Notes: a model not told the origin generated them from the sequence alone. A DNA stretch of 64,000 nucleotides from JARYGU01 sp033795365 (GCA_033795365.1 JARYGU010000001.1:496001-560000), one strand, 5' to 3'; shown: positions 43,699 through 53,152, counted from the stretch's first letter. A program made the numbers and translations.

Positions 43699-44646
43699 TC
43701 ACCGGATCATCTTGCGCCCTCCGGCCACCAGTATGACGGCGATGATGATGAGGCCGGTCAGGATCAGCCGAACCCCGGCTCCGAAGCCGTAGGTGTTCAG
43801 CATGGAAACGACCAGGAACATGAAGAGCGACGCTCCCCATATGCCCGGCACGTTGGAATCCCCGCCGGCGACCGCCGTGCCGCCGATGACCACCACCGCG
43901 ATCGACATCAGCAGATATTCCGAGCCCATGTTGAGCGCGGCACCGCCTGAAAAACTCGCCAGCAGATAGCCGCATATGGCGGCAAGCACCGCGCAAAGCA
44001 CATAGGTGACGAAACGCGTGCCGTCGACGGGAATGCCGGTCATGCGGGCGGCGAAGGTGCTTTGGCCGATCGCCGAAATCCAGCGCCCGTAGATGGTCTT
44101 CTCCAGGAGCAGCCACGCCGCGACCGAGAGCAGGAAGGCGACGATCGCCACATTGGGAATGCCGAGGAAGCCCGACGTGGTGAAGGAGGCGAGCAGTTCC
44201 GGCGGCTTTATACGCAAGCCCCGGTTGGCCCAGATCGCGGTGGATTGCACGATGAAGCTCATCGACAGGGTGGCGATGATCGGCGGGATGCGCAGGATCT
44301 TGATCAGGCCGTAGTTGCCGATGCCGACGACTACCCCGAGGAAGACGGCGACCAGAAGGCCCGGAAGGATCATGCCGTTCTGGACGTCCATCAGCTTCAG
44401 CGCGATCGTGCCGGCGAGCGTCATCGTCGCGGGCACGGAAAGATCGATATTGCCGGGCCCGAGCGTGATGACGAACATCTGTCCGAGGCCGACGATGACG
44501 GAGAAGGCGGCGAAGGTGAGGGCCGCCTGCGAGAGGCCGACGGAGCTCGCTCCCCCGGTGAAGAGAACGGTGACGATCCAGACCAGCACGGTTGCGGCGA
44601 AAGACCAGATCCAGGGCTTCCTCGACAGCAGGCGAACGGCGTTCAT
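43699..44646 (-). CDS. Ribose-type ABC permease (RbsC family), second
   Basis: 315 residues from the ATG at 44646; the frame runs on to 45603 but that is read-through antisense to the first permease. About eight to ten membrane helices. RbsC family marks include LGQMFVITLGPGNIDLSVPA and the GQSTFAARMTGIPVDGTRF loop and SGGAALNMGSEYLLMSIAVV. The start overlaps the first permease stop by 4 bases. Confidence 0.92.
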   Translation of the reverse strand: MNAVRLLSRKPWIWSFAATVLVWIVTVLFTGGASSVGLSQAALTFAAFSVIVGLGQMFVITLGPGNIDLSVPATMTLAGTIALKLMDVQNGMILPGLLVAVFLGVVVGIGNYGLIKILRIPPIIATLSMSFIVQSTAIWANRGLRIKPPELLASFTTSGFLGIPNVAIVAFLLSVAAWLLLEKTIYGRWISAIGQSTFAARMTGIPVDGTRFVTYVLCAVLAAICGYLLASFSGGAALNMGSEYLLMSIAVVVIGGTAVAGGDSNVPGIWGASLFMFLVVSMLNTYGFGAGVRLILTGLIIIAVILVAGGRKMIR

Positions 44647-45587
44647 CGGTTCTTCTCCCGCTTTTCCAGGCGGTTCAGGGCAAGCCGCAATGCGAGGACG
44701 ACGATCAGGATCGCGCCCTGCGCCCCGATCTGCCAGTCCGGCGAAATGCGCATGAAGGACAGGAACGATCCTGCCAGCGTCAGCGTCAGCGCGCCGATGA
44801 CGGCGCCGACCGGGGAAATGCGTCCGCCGACGAATTCGCCGCCGCCGAGGATGACGCCCGCGATCGAAAGCAGCGTGTAGCGCAACGCGATATTGGCGTC
44901 GGCCGAAGTGGTGAGCCCCACCAGCGCTATGCCGGAAAGAACGGCGAAGAAGCCCGCCAGCGCGAATGTGCCGGCGCGCACCGCCACCACCGACCAGCCG
45001 GCGCGCTCGACCGAGCGGGCATTCCCGCCGACGCCGCGGATGAGAACGCCGAAGGAGGAGCGCATCACCAGGAAATGGGTCGCGATCGCAAGGACGACGC
45101 TGACGACGATCGCCATCGGGACGAAGGGCGGCTTGGAGGTCATCAGCCAGCGCGCCCAGCCCGGGGCCTCGCCACCCGGCGAAGGCAGGAGCAGCACGGC
45201 AAGGCCACCCCAGACGAAGCTCATGCCGAGCGTGACGACGATCGACGGCAGCTCGCGGACATAGATGACGACGCCGATGGCGGCATAGGCCGCGATCGCC
45301 CCCGCAAGGATGAGGATGCCGAGGGCAGGGGACGACTGCAGGAAGGTCGCTGCGACGCAGGCCGAAAAGCTCACGAAGGTGCCCATCGAAAGGTCGAGGT
45401 CGTTGACCGCCATGATCAGCATCTGGGCGATGGTGGCGAGCGCGATCGGCACGGCGAGATTGAAGAGGAGGTTGAGCCCCGTATAGCTCATCGCCCGCGG
45501 CTGCATGTAGAAGACGGCGGCAAGCAGCACCGCAAGCGAAAGCGCCGGAATGGCGAGACGGATAGTATCGGAGGAAATCCGCATCAT
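44643..45587 (-). CDS. Ribose-type ABC permease (RbsC family), first
   Basis: 314 residues. RbsC family: IAQMLIMAVNDLDLSMGTFV (about 56-75), VVTLGMSFVWGGLAV, GVGGNARSVERAGWSVVAVR (cytoplasmic loop for the ATPase), and ILGGGEFVGGRISPVGAV. It forms a heterodimer with the second permease, encoded with a 4-base overlap, and its start overlaps the ATPase stop by 4 bases. Confidence 0.92.
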   Translation of the reverse strand: MMRISSDTIRLAIPALSLAVLLAAVFYMQPRAMSYTGLNLLFNLAVPIALATIAQMLIMAVNDLDLSMGTFVSFSACVAATFLQSSPALGILILAGAIAAYAAIGVVIYVRELPSIVVTLGMSFVWGGLAVLLLPSPGGEAPGWARWLMTSKPPFVPMAIVVSVVLAIATHFLVMRSSFGVLIRGVGGNARSVERAGWSVVAVRAGTFALAGFFAVLSGIALVGLTTSADANIALRYTLLSIAGVILGGGEFVGGRISPVGAVIGALTLTLAGSFLSFMRISPDWQIGAQGAILIVVLALRLALNRLEKREKNR

Positions 45588-47041
45588 TCGCCCTCTCCGG
45601 CAAAGGAGGCCGCGAGCACGTTCTTCTCGCTGATCTCCTCGCCGCTCAGTTCGGCGACGATTGCGCCCTCCCTGAACACGTAGACCCGGTCGCAGAGGCT
45701 GATTTCGTCCATTTCCGTCGAGTACCAGATGAAAGTTCGGCCATTCTTCGCTTCGCCGCGCAGGATGTCATAGACCTCCTGCTTCGTGCCGACATCGACG
45801 CCGCGCATCGGATCGTCCATCAGGACGGTCGCGGCACTCGTCGCAAGCGCGCGGGCAAACAGCACCTTCTGCTGGTTTCCGCCGGAGAGCGAGAGGATGC
45901 GGTTTCCCATATCCGGGGTGCGGATCTCTATCCGCTTCTTCCAGCTTTCGCCGACCGCATCCTCCCGTCCCTGGTCTACGAAGCTGCGCCGCGAAAGGTC
46001 GCCGAGCGAGGCGATGCTCAGATTCCTGAGGATGCTCCAGAGCGGAAAGGTGCCGTTGAGGCTGCGGTCGCCCGCGACGAAGGCGAGCGGGCGGCTGCGG
46101 CGCGGCAGCCAGTTGCCGCTCTTCGAAAGATAGAGCTCGAGCAGCGCTTCCGTCTGGCCGTGGCCGCCGAGCCCGGCAAGACCGACAATCTCGCCGCGAT
46201 AGGCTTCGAAGGGCAATCCGTGGCCCTTTCGCGGCGGCATCGAGAGCACGGCGGGGCCGGTTCTCGCCGCACCGGAACGCTTCGGGCTCTGCTCGCGAAC
46301 GACGCTGCCCATCGCTTCCACGAGACTGCGGATCTTGAACTCGCCGGCCGACCGGTCGGCCACCACCTTGCCGTCCTTCATCACCACGATGCGGTCCGAG
46401 GTCGAAAGTATCTCCCCGAGAATATGCGATATGAGCAGGATCGAGCCGCCCGAGGCGACGAAGCGGCGGACATAGGCCATCAGTTGCCCGGCGAGCCCCG
46501 CGTCCAGCGAAGAGGTCGGTTCGTCGAGAATGACGAGACGCGGGCCCTCTCCCGCTCCGGCGAAGCTGATGGCGATCTCGACCATCTGCCGTTCCGCGAT
46601 CGAAAGATCGTCGATCGTGCTGTCGCAGTCGATGCCGTGGCCGGGAAAGATTTCGTCGAGTTTCGCCTTGATGAGATCGAAGGCCCGCTTGCGCCAGTTC
46701 CAGCCCGCAAGGCCGTCATGCATGATGCGGGCGTTCTCCACGACCGTGAGGTTCGGGCAGAGCGAGAGCTCCTGGAACACGCAGCGCACCCCGCGTTCGC
46801 GCGCCGCGGCGATGCCGTGGCCGGGCGTGCCGCCGTAGCTGACCGTGCCCTCATGGGGCGCGAGGCCGCCGTTGATGACGTTGACGATCGTCGACTTGCC
46901 GGCACCGTTGTGGCCGACGAGGCCGACGCATTCGCCGGCATGGATCGCAAGGTCCGCGCCGTCGAGTGCCCTGACCGCGCCGAACCGCACCTTTATGCCG
47001 CGCGCGGCGACGACTTCCTCTCTCACGGCTGCCTCAGTCAT
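45584..47041 (-). CDS. Ribose-type ABC ATPase with two nucleotide-binding domains
   Basis: 485 residues, a tandem RbsA-type ATPase. Domain 1: Walker A GHNGAGKST (about 43), signature LSIAERQMVEIA, Walker B LVILDEPTSSLDA. Domain 2: LSGGNQQKVLFARAL and VLMDDPMRGVDVGTKQEV; its Walker A is degenerate (GLGGHGQTEALL), which is usual for the second domain in this family. Follows the binding-protein gene after a 98-base gap that holds a hairpin. Confidence 0.93.
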   Translation of the reverse strand: MTEAAVREEVVAARGIKVRFGAVRALDGADLAIHAGECVGLVGHNGAGKSTIVNVINGGLAPHEGTVSYGGTPGHGIAAARERGVRCVFQELSLCPNLTVVENARIMHDGLAGWNWRKRAFDLIKAKLDEIFPGHGIDCDSTIDDLSIAERQMVEIAISFAGAGEGPRLVILDEPTSSLDAGLAGQLMAYVRRFVASGGSILLISHILGEILSTSDRIVVMKDGKVVADRSAGEFKIRSLVEAMGSVVREQSPKRSGAARTGPAVLSMPPRKGHGLPFEAYRGEIVGLAGLGGHGQTEALLELYLSKSGNWLPRRSRPLAFVAGDRSLNGTFPLWSILRNLSIASLGDLSRRSFVDQGREDAVGESWKKRIEIRTPDMGNRILSLSGGNQQKVLFARALATSAATVLMDDPMRGVDVGTKQEVYDILRGEAKNGRTFIWYSTEMDEISLCDRVYVFREGAIVAELSGEEISEKNVLAASFAGEGE

Positions 47042-47087
47042 GAATGTTCATTGTCGCTGTTCCGGAGCCGCGTTCGGCGAAAGATTG

Positions 47088-47118
47088 CCGCGCCCGGCGA
47101 GATCGGCGCCGGGCGCGG
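47088..47118 (-). promoter_or_regulatory. Intercistronic hairpin after binding-protein gene
   Basis: CCGCGCCCGGCG and CGCCGGGCGCGG form a perfect 12-base stem with a 7-base loop. It lies between the binding-protein stop (47140) and the ATPase start (47041), with no T-run. Confidence 0.65.
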
Positions 47119-47139
47119 GCTTTCCGCAGGGCGACGCGC

Positions 47140-48156
47140 TTACTTGGCGCCTTCGATCACCTTCTGGGCGTCTTCGAGCGTGTATTCCACATTGGCGACG
47201 CCGCCCTTCTGGGTATTGGCCAGATTGGTCTCGAGATTGTCCTGGTCGATGCGCAGGAACGGCACGACGAGGTCCTTCTTCACATCCTTGCCGTCGAGGA
47301 TCTGCTGGGCGACCCAGAAGGCGAGCGTGGAAACGCCGGGAGCGATCGACACCGACATCGTCTCGTAGCCGTTCTCGTCCTTCTGCTGCTTCCACCAGAC
47401 GAGCTCGTCTTCGCGGTTGCCCATGACGATCGTGGGGATCGGACGCTTGGCTGCGGCGAAGGCCTGCGCGGCCCCATAGCCGTCCCCACCCTGGGTCACG
47501 ACGGCGGCGATCTCGGGCAGGCTCGGCAGGATGCCGGCAACGGCACGCTGCGCCACGTCCTGCGCCCAGTCGCCGTTGACCGAACCCACGATCTTGAACT
47601 GCGGGTTCTTCTCGACGCCCGCCTGGATGCCGGCATGAATCTCGTCGTCCACGAAAACACCGGCAAGGCCGCGGATTTCCAGGAGGTTGCCGCCCTCGGG
47701 CAGCTTTTTCGCGAGATAGTCGATCTGGCTTTCGCCCATCGCCTTGAAATCGACCGCGATGCGCCATGCGCAGGGCTCGCTGACGACGCCGTCGAAGGAG
47801 ACGACCGTGATGCCCGCATCGCAGGCTTCCTTGATCGCGCCGTTCAAAGCGGTCGGAGACGCGGCGTTGACGACGATCGCGTCATAGCCCTGCAGAATGA
47901 GGTTCTGGATCTGCGCCGCCTGCTCGGTCGCCTGGTTCTCCGCGGTGGTGAACGCATCGGCGGCCGCGACGGTGCCGGCGGCAACCGCCTCCTTGGTGAT
48001 CTTGTCCCAGCTCGTCAGCATGGCCTGACGCCAGGAATTGCCGGCATAGTTATTGGATAGCGCGATCTTCTTGCCGGACGTGTCGGCGAATGCCGAAACC
48101 GGCAGCAAAGCGCATGCGACGGCGACCGATGCCAGAAGCATCTTCCTGATATTCAT
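47140..48156 (-). CDS. Ribose-type ABC binding protein, DhaL/SorC-DhaK operon
   Basis: 338 residues with a clear signal peptide (MNIRKMLLASVAVACALLPV, cut at AFA-DT near 24). Peripla_BP_4 fold: KIALSNNYAGNSWRQAMLTS, NQATEQAAQIQNLILQGYDA, VVNAASPTALNGAIKEACDA, and VVTQGGDGYGAAQAF. First gene of the operon that ends with dhaL. The kinase genes point to a triose, tetrose or a derived lactone as ligand. Divergent from the two-component system. Confidence 0.92.
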   Translation of the reverse strand: MNIRKMLLASVAVACALLPVSAFADTSGKKIALSNNYAGNSWRQAMLTSWDKITKEAVAAGTVAAADAFTTAENQATEQAAQIQNLILQGYDAIVVNAASPTALNGAIKEACDAGITVVSFDGVVSEPCAWRIAVDFKAMGESQIDYLAKKLPEGGNLLEIRGLAGVFVDDEIHAGIQAGVEKNPQFKIVGSVNGDWAQDVAQRAVAGILPSLPEIAAVVTQGGDGYGAAQAFAAAKRPIPTIVMGNREDELVWWKQQKDENGYETMSVSIAPGVSTLAFWVAQQILDGKDVKKDLVVPFLRIDQDNLETNLANTQKGGVANVEYTLEDAQKVIEGAK

Positions 48157-48528
48157 TGTTTTCCTCCCTCTGTGACCGGCTCCCCGCCGGATGGCCCGCT
48201 CCTCGACGGAACCAAAATTCCTGTTGCACTGAGCCCTCGTCTCTCAGTAAAGGCAGCATGAAGAAGAATCCGCTCGTTGTACAGGCGCATCCCGGCAAGC
48301 GGATTGCGGCATCTCGCGCAAAATATGCGGGTTCCCGCAAGACGAAGGGGTGGGCAGCGGCGCTTAATGGAGGCGGATGGCGCCCGCGCCGCAGCACCCC
48401 GGCCGACGGCCGGATGGGGACCGGTCTGCGGAACGGACTATCCGCAGTTTCGAGGCGTTGCCGTGTCTTTCGCGTGGATTCCGACGCGCGGCGCGGCAGC
48501 GTCGGGACGGCTGGGAGGACGTCCGCTC
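48157..48528. other. Divergent intergenic region, no further gene seen
   Basis: 372 bases between the ABC binding-protein start and the histidine kinase start. An open frame continuous with the kinase reaches back to 48277, but the Shine-Dalgarno GGGAGGA and domain start both point to 48529. It should hold the promoters for both directions. No strong palindrome was seen. Confidence 0.5.
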
Positions 48529-49752
48529 ATGCTTGGTTCGCCGCAAAGCTCGCTTTTCGACCATTATCTCGGCATTTCGAGGCTGCTCGCCGGCCAGCTC
48601 GAGTTCCGCTCGATCATCCAGGCTGTCGCAGCCGAGATCAGCCACATCATCCCCCACGATCATATGGACGTCTGCATCAAGACGCTCGACGGGAAGTACC
48701 ACATCGCCTACGAAAGCGGGCCGGAGACCGACTGGAGCAAGCAGCCGCCGGCGCCCCTTACCGGAAGCCCCATCCGCACGCTGCTCTCCGGCGAGGAGGA
48801 CTTCATCCTGACGCCGGATGCCTGTTCGGATCCGAAGTTCCACTTCGAAGGCGCCTTTTCCAGCCCGATCATCGCGCTTTCGCTCCACAGCCGCTTGCAT
48901 GTGCCGCTGAAGGCACAGGGAGACATCATCGGCGCCCTCAGCTGCTCGAGTTTCGAAATCGGCCGCTATCGGATGGAAGACGTCGGTAATGCCCGCTCGG
49001 TCGCCGATCTCCTGGCTCCCTATTTCTTCGCCATCCGCGCCGGCGAGCAGGCGAAGCGCTCCGCGATCGTGGAGGCGGAGGCGCGCGCCCGCGAGGAGGG
49101 GTTGCGGCTCGGCGCGCTGAAGCTGACCGAGGCGCTCGAAGCCGAACGCCAGCGGATCGGCATGGACCTGCACGACCAGACGCTCGCCGACCTGACGCGG
49201 CTTTCGCGCCGGATGGAGCGGCTGACCCATGTGCCGGACATGGCGGGAGAAGCGCTCGAACCGCTCTTTCGCGGGTTGCAGCAATGCATGCACGACCTTC
49301 GTCAGATCATCGAGGCGGCCAAGCCCTCCGTCCTGCAGCTCTTCGGTTTCGCCGAGGCGGTGGAAAACCATCTGGACCGCTCGGTGCGCGACAGCGGCAT
49401 GACGATCGAATGGCGTCTGGCGGACGAGACCGGAGGCATCGCCGACCGGCTGGAGCAGACGGTGATTACCGCGCTTTTCCGCATCGTCCAGGAAGCGATC
49501 AACAATGCCATCCGGCATGCGCAGCCGAAAAGCATCCGGGTCCGGCTTCGCAGCGACGGCGATCATCTTGCAATAGAAGTGATCGACGACGGCAACGCAA
49601 CCGGCAGCCTTTCCGGCAAGGTCGGGCACGGCATCGACAACATGAAGACGCGCGCCAGGCTGATCTCCGCGAAGTTCGAGATCGGCCGCGTCCAGGGCAG
49701 CGGCGGCACCCGGGTCGGCGTCAGCCTGCCGCTCCCCCGCAAGAAGGCCTGA
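48529..49752 (+). CDS. Soluble GAF-domain sensor histidine kinase (NarL-type)
   Basis: 407 residues from the ATG at 48529. A GAF-type N-terminal domain (FDHYLGISRLLAGQLEFRSI to about residue 175) has no membrane helix or signal peptide, so sensing is cytosolic. A HisKA_3 segment with the phospho-His in EAERQRIGMDLHDQTLADLT (about 210-230) is followed by a HATPase_c domain with IVQEAINNAIRHAQPKSIRV and GHGIDNMKTRARL. It passes phosphate to the response regulator encoded 10 bases downstream. Signal unknown. Confidence 0.92.
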   Translation: MLGSPQSSLFDHYLGISRLLAGQLEFRSIIQAVAAEISHIIPHDHMDVCIKTLDGKYHIAYESGPETDWSKQPPAPLTGSPIRTLLSGEEDFILTPDACSDPKFHFEGAFSSPIIALSLHSRLHVPLKAQGDIIGALSCSSFEIGRYRMEDVGNARSVADLLAPYFFAIRAGEQAKRSAIVEAEARAREEGLRLGALKLTEALEAERQRIGMDLHDQTLADLTRLSRRMERLTHVPDMAGEALEPLFRGLQQCMHDLRQIIEAAKPSVLQLFGFAEAVENHLDRSVRDSGMTIEWRLADETGGIADRLEQTVITALFRIVQEAINNAIRHAQPKSIRVRLRSDGDHLAIEVIDDGNATGSLSGKVGHGIDNMKTRARLISAKFEIGRVQGSGGTRVGVSLPLPRKKA

Positions 49753-49762
49753 AGGAAGAGCC

Positions 49763-50485
49763 ATGGAAGTTCTCATCGTCGAAGACGACCCGCTGCATCG
49801 CTCCTATCTGCACGAGACCGTGCGCGCGGCGCTTCCGGAATGTGACGCCGTCTTCGAAGCGGAAAACGGCCGGATCGGCGAGCGCCTCGCCCGCGAGCAT
49901 CGCTCCGCGCATATCGTCATGGACCTGCAGATGGGCGAGCGCAACGGCATCGAAGCGGCCCGCACGATCTGGAAGGAGCGGCCCGATACGCGCATCCTCT
50001 TCTGGTCCAACTATGCCGACGAGGCCTATGTGCGCGGCGTCTCGCGCATCGTGCCGGAAGGGGCGGCCTACGGTTATATCCTGAAATCCGCCTCCGACGA
50101 CCGGCTGAAGCTCGCCCTGCGCGGCATCTTCATCGAGGCGCAATGCGTCATCGACCGCGAGGTTCGCGGCATGCAGCAGAAGAGCCTCGGCAGCATCAAC
50201 GGCTTCACGGATGCCGAATACGAGATCCTCATCGACATCGCCCTCGGCCTCACCGACCGCACCATCGCGCGCCGCCGCAACCTGTCGCTGCGCAGCGTCC
50301 AGAACCGGCTGCAGCAGCTCTACGAGAAGCTGAACGTCTACCAGGCTGCCGGAGAGGAAGGGGAGGAGGGCCGCTACAATCTGCGCGCCCGCGCCGTCAC
50401 GGTGGCGCTTCTCAGAAAGCTCCTGAACTACAGCGCCCTCGAAAAGGCCGAAGCCGATCTCGGCGAATGGCTGCGCAGCCGATAA
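49763..50485 (+). CDS. LuxR/NarL-type response regulator
   Basis: 240 residues. Receiver domain 1-125 with acidic pair Asp8-Asp9 and phospho-acceptor Asp54 in IVMDLQMGERNG, plus Lys in YILKSASDD. C-terminal HTH region GFTDAEYEILIDIALGLTDR then IARRRNLSLRSVQNRLQQLY (about 150-190). Partner of the preceding kinase. The divergent ABC-DhaL operon is the closest candidate target. Confidence 0.92.
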   Translation: MEVLIVEDDPLHRSYLHETVRAALPECDAVFEAENGRIGERLAREHRSAHIVMDLQMGERNGIEAARTIWKERPDTRILFWSNYADEAYVRGVSRIVPEGAAYGYILKSASDDRLKLALRGIFIEAQCVIDREVRGMQQKSLGSINGFTDAEYEILIDIALGLTDRTIARRRNLSLRSVQNRLQQLYEKLNVYQAAGEEGEEGRYNLRARAVTVALLRKLLNYSALEKAEADLGEWLRSR

Positions 50486-50497
50486 CCCGGCTTTCGC

Positions 50498-51340
50498 TCA
50501 CTGGGCGAGCGCCACCGGGTATCCGGTCGAAGGCTGGCGGATGACGTCCATGCGGACATTGTAGATCCGCGCCAGCGCTTCCGGCGTCATGATCGCCTCC
50601 GGAGCGCCCCGGCCGATCAGCCGGCCGGAATGGAGCGCGACGATCTCGTCGCAGAAACGGGCCGCCATGTTGATGTCGTGCAGGACGGCGATGACGCTGA
50701 GACCCTTTTCCTCCGAAAGCGTCTTCGTCAGCTGGAGCACGTCGAGCTGATGGCCGATGTCGAGTGCGGAGATCGGCTCGTCCAGAAGCAGGCACACCGC
50801 ATCCTGCGCCACCAGCATCGCAAGCCAGACCCGTTGGCGTTCGCCGCCGGAGAGCGTGTCGACGAGGCGGTCGGCAAAGCCCGCGACGCCGGTCAGCTCC
50901 ATGGCTTCGTCGACCTTCTTCCGGTCGGTCTCGCCGAAACGGCCGAGCGCACCGTGCCAGGGATAGCGGCCAAGCGCCACCAGCTCCTTCACCAGCATGC
51001 CGGGCGCGGAGGGCGTCTGCTGGGGCAGATAGGCGAGCCGGCGCGCAAAGGCCCGGTTCGGCCATTCGGAAAGCGCCTTGCCCTCGAACCGGATCGTGCC
51101 GGATGAGGGCAGTTGCTGGCGGGCGATCAGCTTCAAAAGGGTAGACTTGCCCGAGCCGTTATGGCCGATCAACCCGGTCGTTTTCCCGCTTTCTAACCGG
51201 AGCGTCAGCGGATGGAGCAGGGTGCGCCCCTCGACCGCGAAGCTGACCCCTTCGAGCGAAAGCATGGCGGTTTCCTTGCCGGGCGCGGCCAGGCCTTCCG
51301 ATGGAACGGCCGCCTGTTCGATGTCGGCATGCAATGTCAT
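50498..51340 (-). CDS. Siderophore/heme-type ABC ATPase (FhuC-like), no permease nearby
   Basis: 280 residues; an alternative start is the Met at residue 26 (MLSLEGVSFAVEG). FhuC/FecE family: Walker A GHNGSGKSTLLKLIARQQLP, AYLPQQTPSAPGMLVKELVALGRYPWHGAL, signature LSGGERQRVWLAML, Walker B LLLDEPISALDIGHQLDVL. It powers uptake of an iron-siderophore complex. The permease and binding-protein genes are not adjacent, so it serves a system encoded elsewhere. A TGA-N9-TCA iron box lies upstream. Confidence 0.88.
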   Translation of the reverse strand: MTLHADIEQAAVPSEGLAAPGKETAMLSLEGVSFAVEGRTLLHPLTLRLESGKTTGLIGHNGSGKSTLLKLIARQQLPSSGTIRFEGKALSEWPNRAFARRLAYLPQQTPSAPGMLVKELVALGRYPWHGALGRFGETDRKKVDEAMELTGVAGFADRLVDTLSGGERQRVWLAMLVAQDAVCLLLDEPISALDIGHQLDVLQLTKTLSEEKGLSVIAVLHDINMAARFCDEIVALHSGRLIGRGAPEAIMTPEALARIYNVRMDVIRQPSTGYPVALAQ

Positions 51341-51370
51341 GTTTCACCCGTTGGCTTTCGCGACGAAATA

Positions 51371-51385
51371 TGAGAAGTCGGGTCA
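51371..51385. promoter_or_regulatory. Possible iron-responsive operator (TGA-N9-TCA)
   Basis: TGAGAAGTCGGGTCA matches the TGA-N9-TCA core of the rhizobial iron-responsive operator bound by RirA, lying 31 bases before the FhuC-like start and 64 before the exporter start. Six fixed bases alone are weak evidence, but both genes are of types often iron regulated. Confidence 0.4.
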
Positions 51386-51448
51386 CGTTTTCCTCAATTT
51401 GCCGGCGCCGTCAACAGGCCAGCCGGCGTCATCGCATGCAAGGTCGAA

Positions 51449-53152
51449 ATGCTCCGCCGGTTCTTCACCTACTATCGCCCGTACAAGGGACTGTTCCTGC
51501 TGGATTTTTGCTGCGCCATCCTGTCGGGCCTGCTGGAGCTCGGCTTTCCGATGGCGGTGAAGCTGTTCGTCGATAGGCTGCTCCTCAGTCAGGAGTGGAT
51601 GCTGATCCTGCTGGCCTCGGCGGGCCTGCTGGTGATCTATGTGATCAATACCGGCCTGATGGCGATCGTCACCTATTGGGGCCACATGCTTGGGATCAAT
51701 ATCGAGACGGATATGCGCCGCGCCGCCTTCGACCACCTGCAGAAGCTTTCCTTCGGCTATTACGACAACCAGAAGACCGGCCATCTCGTCGGGCGCCTGA
51801 CCAAGGATCTCGAGGAGATCGGCGAGGTGGCCCATCACGGGCCGGAAGACCTCTTCATCGCGATCATGACATTTGCCGGAGCGCTCGTCCTGATGATATC
51901 GGTCAATTGGCAGCTGGCGCTGATCACCGCCGTGATCGTGCCGCTGACCGCCTGGGTCACGAGCCGCTACGGCAGCCGCATGACCCGGAATTTCCGCGCG
52001 CTCTACGGCCGGATCGGCGATTTCAACGTCCGAATCGAGGAAAATGTCGGCGGCATCCGCGTCGTCCAGGCCTTCGCCAACGAAGACCACGAGCGCGCGC
52101 TTTTCGAAAAGGACAACCGCAGCTACCGCCAGACCAAGCTCGACGCCTACCGCATCATGGCGGCGAGCACGTCGCTGAGCTACATGAGCATGCGGCTGAC
52201 GCAGATGATCGTGATGATCGCCGGCGCCTATTTCGTGCTGGCGGGCGAGCTGACGGCCGGCGGCTTCATCGGCTTCCTGCTGCTCGTCGGCGTGTTCTTC
52301 CGGCCCGTCGAGAAGATCAATTCGGTCATCGAGACCTATCCGAAGGGTATCGCCGGCTTCCGGCGCTTCACCGAGCTCATCGACACGGAGCCCGACATCG
52401 AGGATGCGCCGGACGCGATCGCCGTCGATCACCTGAAGGGCGAGATCGCCTATCGCGGCGTGACCTTCGGCTATACCGCCGAAAGGCCGGTGCTGCGGAA
52501 CATCGATCTGACGATCCGCGCCGGCGAAACCGTGGCCTTCGTCGGCCCGTCGGGTGCGGGCAAGACGACGATCTGTTCGCTCCTGCCGCGCTTCTACGAG
52601 GTGCAGCAGGGCGCGATTTCCATCGACGGCCTCGATATCCGTCGCATGACGCTCGCTTCGCTGCGCCGCCAGATCGGCATCGTCCAGCAGGACGTGTTCC
52701 TCTTCGCCGGCACGATCCGCGAGAACATCGCCTATGGCCGGCTCGGCGCCGGCGAAGCGGAGATCATGGAGGCGGCGCGGCGCGCCAGGCTCGACGGCCT
52801 GATCGCCTCGCTTCCCGACGGTCTCGACACGGTCATCGGCGAGCGCGGCGTGAAACTCTCCGGCGGGCAGAAGCAGCGCCTCGCGATCGCGAGAATGTTC
52901 CTCAAGAACCCGCCGATCCTCATCCTCGACGAGGCGACCTCCGCTCTCGACACGGAAACGGAGAGAGCCATCCAGCAGTCGCTTTCCGAGCTCGCCAAGG
53001 GCCGCACGACCCTTGTCATCGCGCACAGGCTCGCGACCATCCGCAAGGCCGACCGCATCGTCGTCGTCGACGAACGCGGCATCGCGGAAGAGGGCAGCCA
53101 TCAGGAACTGATCGCCGCCCGCGGGCTTTACAGCCGCCTGCACAACGCCTGA
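51449..53152 (+). CDS. ABC exporter, fused permease and ATPase
   Basis: 567 residues. Six-helix type-1 exporter domain (about 1-310, with RRFFTYYRPYKGLFLLDFCC and LAFVGR-type loops such as TGHLVGRLTKDLEEI) joined to an ATPase domain: Walker A GPSGAGKTTICSLLPRFYEV, signature LSGGQKQRLAIARMFL, Walker B LILDEATSALDTETER. It works as a homodimer exporting a lipid, peptide or small amphiphile. Divergent from the FhuC-like ATPase over a region that holds a possible iron box, so export of a metal-related molecule is possible but unproven. Confidence 0.92.
   Translation: MLRRFFTYYRPYKGLFLLDFCCAILSGLLELGFPMAVKLFVDRLLLSQEWMLILLASAGLLVIYVINTGLMAIVTYWGHMLGINIETDMRRAAFDHLQKLSFGYYDNQKTGHLVGRLTKDLEEIGEVAHHGPEDLFIAIMTFAGALVLMISVNWQLALITAVIVPLTAWVTSRYGSRMTRNFRALYGRIGDFNVRIEENVGGIRVVQAFANEDHERALFEKDNRSYRQTKLDAYRIMAASTSLSYMSMRLTQMIVMIAGAYFVLAGELTAGGFIGFLLLVGVFFRPVEKINSVIETYPKGIAGFRRFTELIDTEPDIEDAPDAIAVDHLKGEIAYRGVTFGYTAERPVLRNIDLTIRAGETVAFVGPSGAGKTTICSLLPRFYEVQQGAISIDGLDIRRMTLASLRRQIGIVQQDVFLFAGTIRENIAYGRLGAGEAEIMEAARRARLDGLIASLPDGLDTVIGERGVKLSGGQKQRLAIARMFLKNPPILILDEATSALDTETERAIQQSLSELAKGRTTLVIAHRLATIRKADRIVVVDERGIAEEGSHQELIAARGLYSRLHNA

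Noticed and set aside
43699..45603. A 634-residue permease fusion
   Set aside because: The N-terminal half is a shadow of the first permease gene in another frame; ATG at 44646 fits.
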